Source: Pseudoips prasinana (Eukaryota; Arthropoda; Insecta; Lepidoptera; Nolidae). From it: a DNA stretch of 64,000 nt. The stretch is from positions 7,079,201 through 7,143,200 of the forward strand of contig OX621257.1 in the NCBI GenBank assembly GCA_951640165.1, given 5' to 3'. The notes beneath the pieces were generated by a model. The model saw only the letters and a program-made list of their open reading frames with translations, made no database searches and was not told where the DNA came from. Of the stretch, positions 30,401 to 41,572 are shown piece after piece (position 1 is the stretch's first letter; the number at the start of each line of letters is the position of its first letter). A program made the position numbers and the translations under genes.

Positions 30401-30818
30401 GGGAATGGACCCCACATGCTACGTTGGACTATTGACATAGAGTTTACATTTGCTATTGTTTGTACAAAACTATGAATTGTTAAATGAGTTAGTATTAAAC
30501 GTAAGAGGTAGAAAGAGAAATTTATTCTTATAATCTAATCAGTCACCAAAATTAACAACCCTACTTCAGCCGTATATGTAGGCACGTGACCTTTTGCTGA
30601 ATTCAGTAGATAGCCGAATTACTGGCCCTGAACTCGCTTCCTACTAAAGCACTTTAAAAAGGGACAGAAGATAAATAAAAGGTTACATTCCCACGCTTAG
30701 GATAGAGCAATGTAAAATGAGGATGGGTAGTCGCTCAACATTACAATAGATTTACCCCCTTATTGCTACAATCCTTCAAATGGGACATAAGACTAGTATT
30801 TACGACATGATGGTCGTA

Positions 30819-31236
30819 CAGATGCCAGCACATCAAACTACCCCAATCTGTCAAATTTCTCCGATTGAAAGTGAACTTTATGCTTTTGTGACATAGATAA
30901 TAATAATAATGTAATAATAATATTCTGGCACATTATTCACACACGGCCATCTGATCGCAAACTAAGCAGAGCTTGTACTATGGCAACCAGATAACCGATA
31001 TACTACAGATACTACTTTTTTTTTGTAAATAAGTACGATAATGACACCCAGACTCAGGAGAAACAGACATGTTTATGCACACAAATATCTGTCCTGGGTG
31101 GGAATCGAACCCACGACCTCCGGCGTGAAAAGCAAGCATTTGCCAACCACGCCAACAGGCCAGTCAATTTATTTTATAGATGAAAATCTATAAAAGAAAT
31201 TTGACAAATTGGGGTAGCTGTATGTGCTGGCGTCTG
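30819..31236. mobile_element. P2 MITE split by a SINE-A insertion
   Basis: The left arm (CAGATGCCAGCACATC to about 30896) and the right arm (about 31167, AAATCTATAAAAGAAATTTG, to GGCGTCTG) are separated by a reverse SINE-A. TA flanks the whole at 30817-30818 and 31237-31238. Confidence 0.8.
30900..31163 (-). repeat. SINE-A reverse copy inside P2
   Basis: TATTCTGGCACATTATTCAC, CTAAGCAGAGCTTGTACTAT, GGGAATCGAACCCACGACC and CCACGCCAACAGGCC. Younger than the P2 copy it interrupts. Confidence 0.8.
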
Positions 31237-31440
31237 TACTATGTTATTAGGGCTCGCATAACTGACACAACTCACGTTTGACCCATCCTCTATTAGCAAG
31301 ATTAAAAAAAAGAACCCCACACGTTTACAAGACCAAAAAAGACAGATACCTACGTAAACTTGGTCGCTTTTTTCGTTCAACCATTATTAAAACCAGAGTA
31401 GATAAAGGGAAATTTAGTTCTTCAATCTTATAACACGTCA

Positions 31441-31508
31441 AAAGTGACAACCCTATTGAACATGTAAACGTACGCACGTTTACATGTGGAATAGGGTTGC
31501 TGTCATTT
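31441..31508. repeat. Imperfect palindrome of 68 bases
   Basis: ACAACCCTATT and ACATGTAAACGT on the left pair with ACGTTTACATGT and AATAGGGTTG on the right. Related single-arm sequences occur at 27960 and 30550, so the palindrome arose from a dispersed repeat. Confidence 0.65.
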
Positions 31509-31769
31509 AGTTCTAAAATTAAAACTAGATCTGAATATTAATACAAGATGAAAAGCAGCCGGCGTCTAAAATAATTCAGAAGTGGAAACGCTTCTGAAAT
31601 ATTTTATTATTGAGAACACAGAAAGTTTCTGTCACGTCAAGCAATTGCTATGTGACTGACAGCATACTGTGTGGTTGACGGCAAATAATCACCACCATAT
31701 TTCATCCCATTGGGGGCGTAGAAGTCGGAGTCTCTCTGTGTCCTATGACCATAGATTATACCATAAGTA

Positions 31770-31930
31770 CCATAAATTTTATACATGTTTTCATACAATC
31801 AATACAATGTGTACCTATATATTTATGTTACTAGAAATAATAATGTATACAACTATATTACTACAAACATGTTCTGACTATTAACAAGCGCTTTTTTTAA
31901 AGTCTACGTGAATAAAAACCTTTTTTATTT
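31770..31930 (+). mobile_element. Z-repeat 3' end
   Basis: CAATGTGTACCTATATATTT, TACTACAAACATGTTCTGAC, AAGCGCTTTTTTTAAAGTCT and GTGAATAAAAACCTTTTTTA. Confidence 0.65.
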
Positions 31931-31944
31931 ATTTGTTTATAAGT

Positions 31945-32412
31945 ACGTGATCACCGCCTCCCATGGACACTCACAACACCAGAGGAATAGGGGGTGCGTT
32001 AGCGGCCTTTAAGAGTCAGCAATCAAGTGTTGCTGATCCTTCGCCCCCCCCCCCACCCCGATGAGCTCTGGCGACCTTACTCAAACGCGAAACCCGAGAT
32101 TCCAATTATTAATTTTATTATTAAGGAATGTCTTCTGTAAAGGTCCAACCACACCAAACGGCCCGCATCGAAACGAATTTTACAATTTTTAAACGAAATT
32201 AAATCTTGTATACAGTGTTTTAAGTTTATATATTTATTATTTATTTATGCCGTCGCATTCGACCGTATCCGACCGCATCCGACCGCGTCCGTGCGGTGCG
32301 ATACTGGCCGATGCGGGCCGTTTGGTGTGGTTGGACCTTAAGGTGGAAGCGCACTTCCCCAGTCGGACTGCTCTTTGAGCGAATGAACGCTGTGCACTAC
32401 CTCTCTTAATTA
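31945..32412 (+). repeat. H-repeat carrying a Harbinger-like MITE
   Basis: GTACGTGATCACCGCC, CACAACACCAGAGGAATAGG, CCGATGAGCTCTGGCGACC and AATGTCTTCTGTAA, then the insertion, then AGGTGGAAGCGCACTTCCCC and GAACGCTGTGCACTACC. Confidence 0.7.
32141..32338. mobile_element. Harbinger-like MITE with TAA target duplication
   Basis: AGGTCCAACCACACCAAACG at the left and its exact complement at the right (about 29-bp inverted ends). TAA stands on both sides (32138-32140 and 32339-32341), and uninterrupted H-repeats have it once. It is internally GC-rich on the right, with degenerate repeats like GACCGCATCC. Confidence 0.82.
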
Positions 32413-32764
32413 TGGTATATCGCTCCAAATGATGGACAAAACTCCATAGTGGAAATCTTATTGGGAGGCTTTATTCCAGCAGTTATCATGCTGCAATTGC
32501 TGAATGTACTTTGGTCTATTATTTACTTGGAACTTGGAAGCAAACATTGTATTCGTAAACACGACCAAAGCGTAAGAAATCGATAGGATGTAAATTGAGA
32601 TCAAAATCATCATATAAACTCGATCAAACAGAACCTAGTTTAATTGAAATGCTACAAGTGAAATCGGTCATATTATTATCTGCGCCTATCGGTGGGATAA
32701 GAGTAGTAAAACTCACTTACTTTACGTACTCAATGTATAATAAGTAAATGGTACTTATTAGGCA

Positions 32765-33000
32765 TAGATAATAATAAATAAATAAAATAAAAAAGGTTTT
32801 TATTCACGTAGACTTTAAAAAAGCGCTTGTAAACAGTCAGAACATATTCGTATAATTAATTTATAATTATTTCTAGGTACATATAGATATTTAGGTATAC
32901 GGATTGTAGGAAATAATTTACAATAAGATTTATTTAATAACAGTAACGATATTTAACTAACTTAAATTAAGTTCGTTAGTATAATAGAACAGCTAATAGA
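32765..33000 (-). mobile_element. Z-repeat 3' end, reverse
   Basis: TTTTTATTCACGTAGACTTT, AAAAAAGCGCTTGTAAAC and GATATTTAGGTATACGG. Confidence 0.65.
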
Positions 33001-33122
33001 ACTGTTCTATATATCTCATCATATTTGCCGAAAAAATAGTTACCATAAAATTCAAGTTAACTTGAGAGTTAGAAAAATTCAAAACAAACTAGTTTTCGTT
33101 ATCTATGGTAAATAATTATGTA

Positions 33123-33264
33123 CAGACACATTATGCCAGCACATTAAGCTACCTCAATCTGTCAAATTTCCCCATTTGAAAGTGAACCTTTTGCTTATGT
33201 GATAAAGTTGAAAATCTATAAAAGAAATTTGACAGATTGGAGTAGTTGGATGTGCTGGCGTCTG
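33123..33264. mobile_element. P2 palindromic MITE
   Basis: CAGACACATTATGCCAGCAC to GTGCTGGCGTCTG, flanked by TA. Confidence 0.8.
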
Positions 33265-33429
33265 TACTATTAGCTGTTCTATCTATGTATCTCAAGACAG
33301 TTACCACGCTTTTAGTTTTATTGAACTCGAGTTTGAAATGCAAACAGTGAAATCGGCTCAGCCATGGTTTGCCACTATCGATGGGATAAGACTAGAAGAT
33401 CTTACTTTAGATTATGTGAAATAAGTAAT

Positions 33430-33850
33430 AAAGTCAAAGTAACTTTATTTCGTAAAAATTTTACATTTATGTGGAATCGTCATATTTTTTTACCCTACCG
33501 TGCAGTGCATGACGTGGCAGCTGCTCTACTGAGAAACACTGCCAGAAAACTCAGTAGGAATCCTTTTTTAAAATAAAATATACTTAAGATTAATTACAAT
33601 CATGTGTGTTGACTCAGAACAACTCCATCCCAAGCACTTTTATCACTTAAATAATCAGAAATTTTGTAATATGTCCTGCTACACAATTTGGCTTTAATAA
33701 TTCTTTTAAACTTATTCGTAGACAATTCTCTAATATCATTGGGAAGTTTGTTATAAAATCTTATACATTGCCCCATAAAAGAGTTACTTATTTTGTGGAG
33801 ACGGGTAGTATGCAATATGAGATTATTCTTATATCTAGTATTTACATTAG
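33430..33850 (-). mobile_element. Jockey-like LINE 3' end with reverse-transcriptase C terminus
   Basis: The minus strand reads MHTTRLHKISNSFMG, RFYNKLPNDIREL and TYYKISDYLSD, then the 3' part with GAGTTTTCTGGCAGTGTTTC and a poly-T-side AAAATTTTTACG. It matches 56720-57115. Confidence 0.75.
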
Positions 33851-34252
33851 GTATGTGTATCGCTCCTTTTACAGAAGGAATCGATATTTTTATGCAATAC
33901 TATCTGGTCTATCGATCTCATTTTGGTTACTATGAATTTAGTTTTATATAACTAAGTTTTTGATGTAAATAGTGAAATCGACTACGCCATGTGTTCTATT
34001 AGCGGTGGGCTAAAAAACTGACTCTATTTTATGTTATCTATGCTAAATAATTACTATTAGCTGGTCTTAATAGTTCATTATTGTTAAAAGGCAAAATAGG
34101 TATCCAATAAGCTACCACCTTTAAACCCGTTCTCTTATATTAAGAGTGTTTATGATAAGGGTTTAAATATATGTTATATCTAAAAATTACCTTACTAGTT
34201 ACATATTTAATTAAAGATACTAAACTAGTTTGAACATAGATAATAGAACAGC

Positions 34253-34355
34253 TAATACATACATACATAGACTCACGCCTGTTTCCCAGAGGGGTTGGCA
34301 GAGACAACGGATTTCCATTTGTCACGATCTTTGCACACCTCTTTTGCAGATATAA
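34253..34355. repeat. Dispersed repeat with ATACATACAT lead
   Basis: ACTCACGCCTGTTTCCCAGA, GGCAGAGACAACGGATTTCC and GATCTTTGCACACC occur again at 54962-55075. Confidence 0.6.
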
Positions 34356-34691
34356 CAGGTAATAGAACTGTTATATCTGTCTCATCATATTTACCATGAA
34401 AATAATAAAAAAAAAGTTACCAAAAAACTCGAGTTATAAATGAAAACTCGACTAAAATGAAACTATTTTTGTATTAAACTCTGTACATGTCTGCCACTAT
34501 GGATGGCAAGTTCACCATAGTGAAAAGCTCACTTTGTTTTATGTTGTTTATGTTAAGTAGGTACTATTCTGTCTGTCTCATGCAAATTTCATGGAACTCG
34601 CGATTTTAAATGCGGAGAAATCGGCCATATTACCTCCTGCCACTATTGGTGGGAAAAGAATAGAGGAACTCGACTTAGTTTACGTTATCAA

Positions 34692-34866
34692 TCACACTAA
34701 TATTATAAAGGCGAAAGTTAATAAGTGTATGTTTGTTACTTCTTCACGTCTAAACGGCTGGAGTGATTTTAATAATATATGATATGGAGTTAGCTGACAC
34801 CCTGGATTAACATATAGACTATAATTTATAAAGTTTAACGCGGGTAAAACCGTGGGGCACAGCTAC
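34692..34866 (-). mobile_element. HLE copy
   Basis: CACTAATATTATAAAGGCGA, TTCACGTCTAAACGGCTGG and AAAACCGTGGGGCACAGCTA. It interrupts the 164-bp repeat region. Confidence 0.75.
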
Positions 34867-34871
34867 TGCTA

Positions 34872-35385
34872 AATAAGTACTACTGGCTGGTCTGTTTATC
34901 TCATTCTAGTTACTATGTATTTAGGTTTTTTGAACTAAGTTTTTGATGTAAACAGTGAAATCGACTACGCCATTTCTGCCAATATCAGTGGGATAAAAGT
35001 AGAAAAACACATTTTATTTTCTGTAATTTATGCTAAATAAGTACTACTAGCTGGTCTGTTTATCTCATTCTAGTTACTATGTATTTAGGTTTTTTGAACT
35101 AAGTTTTTGATGTAAACAGTGAAATCGACAACGCCATTTCTGCCAATATCAGTGGGATAAAAGTAGAAAACACATTTCATTTTCTGTAATCTATGCTAAA
35201 TAAGTACTACTAGCTCGTATGTTTATCTCAATACAGTTACTATGTATTTAGGTTTATTGAACTAAGTTTTTGGTGTAAACAGTGAAATCGACTACGCCAT
35301 TTCTGTTAATATCAGTGGGATAAATGTAGAAAAACACATTTTATTTTCTGTAATCTATGCTAAATAAGTACTATTAGCTGTTCTT
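34872..35385. repeat. About 164-bp tandem array
   Basis: TAAATAAGTACTACTNGCT, TTACTATGTATTTAGG and GTGAAATCGACTACGCCATT recur with spacing of about 164 bases, about three full units. More diverged units precede at about 33900-34050, 34440-34570 and probably 33300-33425. Confidence 0.75.
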
Positions 35386-35584
35386 ACTAGTTTATTATAG
35401 TTAACATGCACAATAGGCACGCCATAAGCTACCACCTTTAAACCCGTTCTCTTATATGATAAGGGTTTAAATTTAAGGTATATCTAAAACCTTACTAGAT
35501 ACATATATTTAATTAAAGATACAAAACTAGTTTGAACGTTGCCTGTAGTAAATTATAGCGATAATGCTGCCAATAGGTCAATAG

Positions 35585-35870
<286 letters not shown>

Positions 35871-36070
35871 TTTATCTAGGCAAAATAAAAAAATCAAAAA
35901 GTGTTGTTACTATCAGTCTTTTATTCTTATCATAATTAACAGTAATTAGTCTTTTAAAAATCAACGACAAATATTTTTTTATTATTCAAAAACATATTAA
36001 AAAACAATAAAAAAAAAAATTTGAATTGGCCATCTCTCCCGGGGCTTCAGGGTGTGTTGGCCGTAGCTGG

Positions 36071-36087
36071 CGGCTGGACCGATTTTG

Positions 36088-36177
<90 letters not shown>

Positions 36178-36194
36178 CAAAATCGGTCCAGCCG
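36071..36194. repeat. Inverted repeat of HLE sequence around a second (TA)n block
   Basis: CGGCTGGACCGATTTTGTAT at the left is exactly complementary to the right end, ATACAAAATCGGTCCAGCCG. Between them lie about 80 bases of TA repeats with a GTGTG interruption. Confidence 0.85.
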
Positions 36195-36356
36195 TTTCAG
36201 AGATTAGCCGGAACAAACAGACAGACAGACAGACAGACAAACATTTAAAAAAATGTTATTTTGGTGTATGTACCGTATAATTAATATTTATGTAGTAAAA
36301 ACCGGTTATTTCAATATTACAAACAGACACTCCAATTTTATTTATTTGTATAGATT
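36195..36356 (+). mobile_element. HLE fragment, 3' part
   Basis: GAGATTAGCCGGAACAAACA, TTTTGGTGTATGTACCGTAT and CAGACACTCCAATTTTATTT, ending TGTATAGAT. Confidence 0.75.
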
Positions 36357-36626
36357 GTATTTTATTCCTTTTCTTTATTTTTAGTTTCTTAGTTTTTAAG
36401 TGTGTGCATGCTGCATGCTTTAGATTAATATTTAGGTTAATTTTTTTTGTATTCAAAATGTATTTTACAACACTTAAATTATGTCTGTTTAAAACAATTT
36501 GCATGCTGTGATCTCCTATAATTAAAGATGCATAGGAACTGAGTACCTATAGTTATAAGCTAAGCTAAGCCTTTTGTAATCTTTGTTGGTTGATCCTAAT
36601 AAATAAATAAATAAAATAAATAAATA

Positions 36627-37030
36627 CAACATGTAACTTAATTAACGCACATCCTGAAAATAATCATTGTTTGTTCAGAATCGTTTACTGAATTGATTTA
36701 TATCATTTTTAATACAGGTAATGTTTTATACCAATAATAATTACAACACCGGAAATTATTGTCATATTAACCCTGTACAGTCAAAACAAATTGAAATGGA
36801 CCGTAAGTCAAAGTAATAAGACTTTTTAAATCGCAGTTTTATTTGTATTTATACAAATTCCATCATTCAATATAAAATAAAGAATAATAAACTTTATTCC
36901 AAGAAACGAATTTAGTAAATAACAATGCATATACAATATGTTAAATTAAAAATTCAGTGTCTGTATTATGATTACAACATAATATTCTAATTGGGGTGTT
37001 TGAGGGTGTGCGTTAATTACGTTACATGTT
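36627..37030. mobile_element. 400-bp MITE, copy 2
   Basis: ACAACATGTAACTTAATTAA to GTGCGTTAATTACGTTACAT, interior as at 19929. The right end here is a better match to the left end than in copy 1. Confidence 0.75.
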
Positions 37031-37039
37031 CATTCATAT

Positions 37040-37170
37040 AGAATCAGTATTGCCATACAACGTAGCAATGCTGCCAGCCTTCTGGGTTCCCCGACAACGA
37101 TGAGGAATTTTTTGATGCTGTTTGGACTAAGTTTATATTATATCTATGTAGGTTTAATGTAATTTTTAAA
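37040..37170 (+). mobile_element. LINE 3' terminal coding fragment
   Basis: Reads GNAASLLGSPTT-like and NDEEFFDAVWTKF after one frame change. It resembles the last residues of lepidopteran LINE polymerases. Too short for a firm call. Confidence 0.35.
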
Positions 37171-37182
37171 TTGAATTATTGA

Positions 37183-37378
37183 CTGCACGTGTGGCGCAGC
37201 GGCTCAGACAGACGCCTCGTCGCTTTGTATCGCGGATTCGAGTCCCGCGCCGGACAACTATTTGTTTGACCCATAAATAGTTGTTCTGAGTCTGGATGTT
37301 ATTGATGTCTGTCTATTATATGTTTGTAAAGTACCCCGCGCACAGGGATTAAATTCCCTAGTGCGGGCGTTGTGTAAA
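37183..37378 (+). repeat. SINE-B, full length
   Basis: GCACGTGTGGCGCAGCGG head, B box GCGGATTCGAGTCCCGC, CCATAAATAGTTGTTCTGAG, GTAAAGTACCCCGCGCACAG and GTGCGGGCGTTGTG. Confidence 0.85.
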
Positions 37379-37397
37379 AAAATGTAGTTTTTAATTG

Positions 37398-37550
37398 TTA
37401 CTCTGCAACAATTGTTTGCGGACTCTTTTCAAGGCCGGTTACGCACCCGCGACGCCTTGGTGTTGCGAGTGTCCATGAGCCGCGGTGATCACTTACCATC
37501 AGGTGACCCACTTGCTCATTTGTCGCCCTCTGATATAAAAAAAATAAATA
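37398..37550 (-). repeat. H-repeat, reverse fragment
   Basis: GGCCGGTTACGCACCCGCGA, GTGTTGCGAGTGTCCATG, GATCACTTACCATCAGGTGA and TTGTCGCCCTCTGATAT. Confidence 0.7.
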
Positions 37551-37616
37551 AAAATATCCTATTTGAACGTCGATCACGATAACGACGATTGGCGACTTAG
37601 GCGATAGGTAAGCCAG

Positions 37617-37797
37617 AGCCTTTAGCACGAGTTCCTGCAGTTTACTTACTCGATCACACGTACAGTTTCGTCCCATACATTGAGCACCAGCGCCTCTCGT
37701 GGAAACTATTAAGAACTAAAACTCTGGTGCTCAATGTATGGGACGAAACTGTACGTGTGATCGAGTTAGTAAACTGCAGGAACTCGTGCTAGAGGCA
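37617..37797. mobile_element. P1 palindromic MITE, copy 3
   Basis: GCCTTTAGCACGAGTTCC to CTCGTGCTAGAGGCA. An open frame runs out of the right arm, but it has no gene support. Confidence 0.8.
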
Positions 37798-38040
37798 CTG
37801 TTCTATCTTATCGCTTGTCTCGCACAAAAGATTTACGTATTCGCTTTCTATTCTCTTTGTGTAGTAAAATTTAAATGTGAGTCATTAGTTTTGCTAAATA
37901 TCCATTGTATTATCTTAGGAGCCGTTATCGTGAAGTGGCTAAATGCCGTCGATGTATTGTATCCCAATAATATGACTCATACTTACCGGAGAACGCAGAG
38001 CTATTGGCAAGTAACCGTCCGAACTCGACGCCATTTTGTA

Positions 38041-38175
38041 CAGACGCCAGCACATCAAGCTACTCCAATCTGTCAAATTTCTCCAATTGAAAGTGAACCT
38101 TATGGTTTTGTCACAAAGTTGAAAATCTATACAAGAAATTTGACAGATTGGGGTAGCTGGATGTACAGGCGTCTG
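38041..38175. mobile_element. P2 palindromic MITE
   Basis: CAGACGCCAGCACATC to GTACAGGCGTCTG, flanked by TA. Confidence 0.85.
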
Positions 38176-38204
38176 TACGAGACGGACATCTCTCTATTTC
38201 CGTC

Positions 38205-38450
38205 ATCATGTCAGGTAAATGTTGCCCACGGCAGGACAAAGCTATCCCCAACAGATTTCCACAATGGCACAACACTATTGTGGAAATATTTCATCATTTG
38301 GTCTGATATGCTATAATCGCCAAGCTTGGCAAATGGGTTGGTGATCACAGTATGATGGTCATAGTTCACAGAAAGACGCTACTGCCCGTTCTGTGGGAGA
38401 CATTCCCCCGGGTCGATTTATACACCCCCTCGGATGGAATGGGATCATCA
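38205..38450 (-). repeat. ATG-tail element, reverse copy
   Basis: CATCATGTCAGGTAAATG, AACAGATTTCCACAATGGC, TATGCTATAATCGCCAAGC and CACAGAAAGACGCTACTGCC. Confidence 0.7.
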
Positions 38451-38540
38451 TCATCATCCTCATCGTATAAGCCGAAAGACGCTGCTGTACAAATGCCTCC
38501 ACAATTAGTGGTTAAAGATCTTGGGCTATCCGCATCTAGC
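38447..38540 (-). repeat. RTE-like LINE tail, reverse
   Basis: CATCATCATCATCCTCATCG, then AAGCCGAAAGACGCTGC. Short and drifted. Confidence 0.55.
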
Positions 38541-38729
38541 GACTTCCATCGACCCTCAAAAGATCATGGAATCATGGCATGGGGTACTTCTATTCTTTTC
38601 TGGAAGCTACACAGATATTATCGCTACTTATTATCAAATATATTATTCATAGGAAATACAGAAGACCCAAATGTATTAGGTTTCAAAATTATTCTTTGAG
38701 AAATTTATATTAGACTTCAATATTGCCGA

Positions 38730-38912
38730 TCAGCTGTATCCCGCGGTTTTACTCGCGTTATACTTAATAAATTATAGCCTGTGTGTTATTCGGATATATA
38801 AGCAATATTACTACACAGTTTCATAAAAATACGTTCGGTAGAATTGCGCGAAAGAGTAACAAACATCCATACATTCAAACTCACATACTGTCACATTCAT
38901 AATATCAGTAGG
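38730..38912 (+). mobile_element. HLE copy (short variant)
   Basis: AGCTGTATCCCGCGGTTTTA, GCCTGTGTGTTATTCGG and CATTCATAATATCAGTAGG. Confidence 0.7.
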
Positions 38913-38914
38913 AT

Positions 38915-39040
38915 GATCTTGTAAGAGTCTCTAGAATCCGCTGGATGCAGATAGCGCAAGATCAGCAATTGTGGAGATCTTTGGGGAGGCCTTTGTACAG
39001 CGGTGGACGTCTTTCGGCAGATATAATGATGATGATGATG
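38915..39040 (+). mobile_element. RTE-like LINE 3' end, short
   Basis: CTTGTAAGAGTCTCTAGAAT, GATAGCGCAAGATCAGC, GGAGATCTTTGGGGAGGCC and GGTGGACGTCTTTCGGC, then GATGATGATGATG. Confidence 0.75.
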
Positions 39041-39144
39041 TAGCTATATGTTCTCCCTTATAATTTGTGTAGAACATAAAACACTTCAGTATTCGCTTTC
39101 TATGCGCTATGAGTCGAAAAATTCTAATTCATTCGGTAGTTTTT

Positions 39145-39665
39145 GTGTGAAAGTAATAATAATAATATTCTGCGACATTATTTACACACGGCCATCTGGT
39201 TATTTTTTCTTAATTATCTTCTTCTACTCTACTAGCTACTACTATCTCTTTCTTAATTATTTTTTCACCTGATCAGGCTAAATAGATGTACTTTTTTAAA
39301 TTATGTTATTATTTATTATATACCTCATTGGGGTTATAATTTCAGCACGCATGTCATGTTATTATTAGTAAGCATTGAATGTTGTAAAAGGTGACTGTGA
39401 CTTAAATATGCAAACTTTAATTTAAAAAAATATATATTATTGCATGCCCATGATGGTAAGACACAGTGCACTTTAAAACTTTATTGTACCATCCTGTATC
39501 ACCTGTGTTCTGCAAATAAAATTACTTATGACTTATGATCCCAAACTAAGCAGAGCTTGTATTATGGAAACCAGATAACTGATATACTTCATATATTATT
39601 TTTCTTTTTGTAAATACATACTTATATAGCTAATTACACCCAGACTCAGGACAAACAACGACGCG
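39145..39665 (-). repeat. SINE-A reverse copy interrupted by a 340-bp element
   Basis: Tail part at 39145-39197 (ATTTACACACGGCCATCTGG) and body at 39536-39665 (CCCAAACTAAGCAGAGC). The interruption is AT-rich and ends AAATAAAATTACTTATGAC, like a retroposed end. Confidence 0.6.
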
Positions 39666-39855
39666 CGCGCACGGTGCGCGCGCATCGTAAAAATTCACTC
39701 TCATACATTCGATGCGCGCGCATCGTAAAAATTCACTCTCATACCACCTAGAACTAACTTCATGCTGTTAAATTTTTTGGTGTCGGTGTGCGCGCGCATC
39801 GTAAATTTCACTCTCATCATTTTTCTCCATCGCGCCAAAAGAAGTATAACTTTAA
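39660..39855. repeat. Three GC-rich 30-bp repeats within MITE-like sequence
   Basis: GCGCGCGCATCGTAAA followed by TTCACTCTCAT occurs three times (about 39677, 39713, 39790). Between copies 2 and 3 lies the CCACCTAGAACTAAC block of the element at 5446. Confidence 0.65.
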
Positions 39856-39861
39856 TATTAG

Positions 39862-39975
39862 TAACATGATCTTGTAAGGGTCGCTGGAAGCGGATAGTAC
39901 AAGGCCGGCAATTGTGGAGATCTTTGGGGGAGGTCTTTGTCCAGAAGTGTTCGACTTTTGGCTGATAATTATGAT
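39862..39975 (+). mobile_element. RTE-like LINE 3' end, short
   Basis: GATCTTGTAAGGGTCGCTGG, AATTGTGGAGATCTTTGGG and TTTGTCCAGAAGTGTTCGAC. Confidence 0.7.
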
Positions 39976-40159
39976 GTAGCTATATGTTCTCTCTTATCAG
40001 TTGTATAGAACACAGAATGGTCGGTATTCGCTTTCTACGCGCTATGAGTCGTAATATCCAACTATGCGTCATTAACTATGCCAAATATGCGTCGTATTGA
40101 CAAGGTGCCGTTATCCTGTCGTGTCACAGTGCTTTAGATATACAGTAACTAAATAATAT

Positions 40160-40346
40160 GACTCTTATCCTACTAATATTATGTAGGTGAAAGTTTGTCA
40201 GTGTGTGAGTGTGTATGTTTGTTACTTCTTCTTAACGGTTGGAGCGATTTTAATAAAATTTGGCATGGCGTTAGCTGACACCCTGGATGTACACACACGG
40301 TATAATTTATAAAATTAAATGCGGGTAAAACCGCGGGGCACAGCAA
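40160..40346 (-). mobile_element. HLE copy
   Basis: CCTACTAATATTATGTAGG, GGTTGGAGCGATTTTAAT, TGGCGTTAGCTGACACCC and AACCGCGGGGCACAGC. Confidence 0.75.
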
Positions 40347-40395
40347 GTCGTTCATAATAGTGAAATCGATAAGACAGGTCCTAAACAATAAATCC

Positions 40396-40575
40396 AATGG
40401 ATATCTACATATAAAAGTAAGTCGGGTTTTCCTTCCTGACGCTATAACTCCAGTACGCACTAACCGATTTCCACGGTTTTGCATTCGTTGGAAAGGTCTC
40501 GGGCTCCGTGAGGTTTATAGCAAAGAATTTTTTTTAAATTTAACGCGGGTAACACCGCGGGGCACAGCTAGTTTT
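40396..40575 (-). mobile_element. HLE-related copy
   Basis: AAGTAAGTCGGGTTTTCC, CACTAACCGATTTCCACGG and AACACCGCGGGGCACAGCTA. The interior differs from other copies but the end is the same. Confidence 0.65.
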
Positions 40576-41084
40576 AATATAATAAAAGATTTTGGTTAAT
40601 TTCCTCACGGAGAAATGTTTACTGACGTGATGCATGAGAAGGTTGTTTTCTCGGGACATTTAATGCAACTGTCCTTCTACCATACGACGATGCTAATTTG
40701 CATATGAAATTATAATAGATAGTAAATAAAAATACGTTTATTTGTCCTTCCACCACTCTTTTCCATCCACTTAAAACACTTAAAATTATTATTGTAACTA
40801 TACGGTAATTTGTACTATTACTCACATATTACAAGATAATAAACGATTTTTGTTGCGTAATTGATGTACGATGTTTTGTTATAACTAAACGTAAAGAGGA
40901 ACGAGAGGTTCATCGGCGAACGAGTCGTAGGTGGTTTAAACTACGGATGTTCGTCGCAGGTAGGGCATTGTGGAACGCTAGTTTTGCATCGGTATCGGTA
41001 GCTGAATTACGAACGGTAACGTTGGTCCAATGACGGATCGTAAAATAAAGGAACCGGACATTATTAGGTGTTGAATTACGTCAA

Positions 41085-41345
41085 ATGCCAAAAAGTACCC
41101 CCATGAAAATATTGTCACTCCTACTAGCACTTGTAGTTTCTGAGATTTCGTTACGAGTGTGCCATCTCTTTTATATTTCGCGTTGTGTAAGGGGATCAAC
41201 ACATTTTCTTTGGTTTATCATAAATTTGGTATTTTTAATTTGTTTATTTTCGTGGGTAGTTTGTGCTTTTCTAATTTCCTTCACTCCACGCCCAGAAGCC
41301 AAGCGGAAATTGATAAACTTCGAGTTTTGAGGAGATTTCAATTTT
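41085..41345. other. Unassigned sequence with overlapping short open frames
   Basis: Open frames of 60-81 codons exist on both strands. The plus-strand one at 41085 is very hydrophobic. I see no splice sites, start context or homology, so I do not call a gene. Confidence 0.25.
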
Positions 41346-41380
41346 AGATACAATCCAAATAATATTAAAGTGAAGAATAA

Positions 41381-41572
41381 GTTTCATCACACAAATATTA
41401 TACAGGAGAATGTTTGTGAGTGTGTGAGTGTGTATGTTTATTACTCTTGCACGCAAAAAGTACCGGACGGATTTTGATGAAACTTTGGTAATATAGGTTA
41501 TATATCCGAATGACACATAGGCTATAATTTATAAAGTTTAACGTGGGTAAACCCGGGGGGCACAGCTAGTTT
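41381..41572 (-). mobile_element. HLE copy
   Basis: TCACACAAATATTATACAGG, GTGTATGTTTATTACTCTTG, GACACATAGGCTATAATTTA and GGGGCACAGCTAG. Confidence 0.75.

Noticed and set aside
37738..38316. 192-codon plus-strand frame
   Set aside because: It runs out of a P1 arm, through unassigned sequence and across a complete P2 MITE; composition and structure do not support a protein.
41085..41347. Small membrane or secreted protein
   Set aside because: Hydrophobic frames on both strands with no transcript signals; more likely old repeat sequence.
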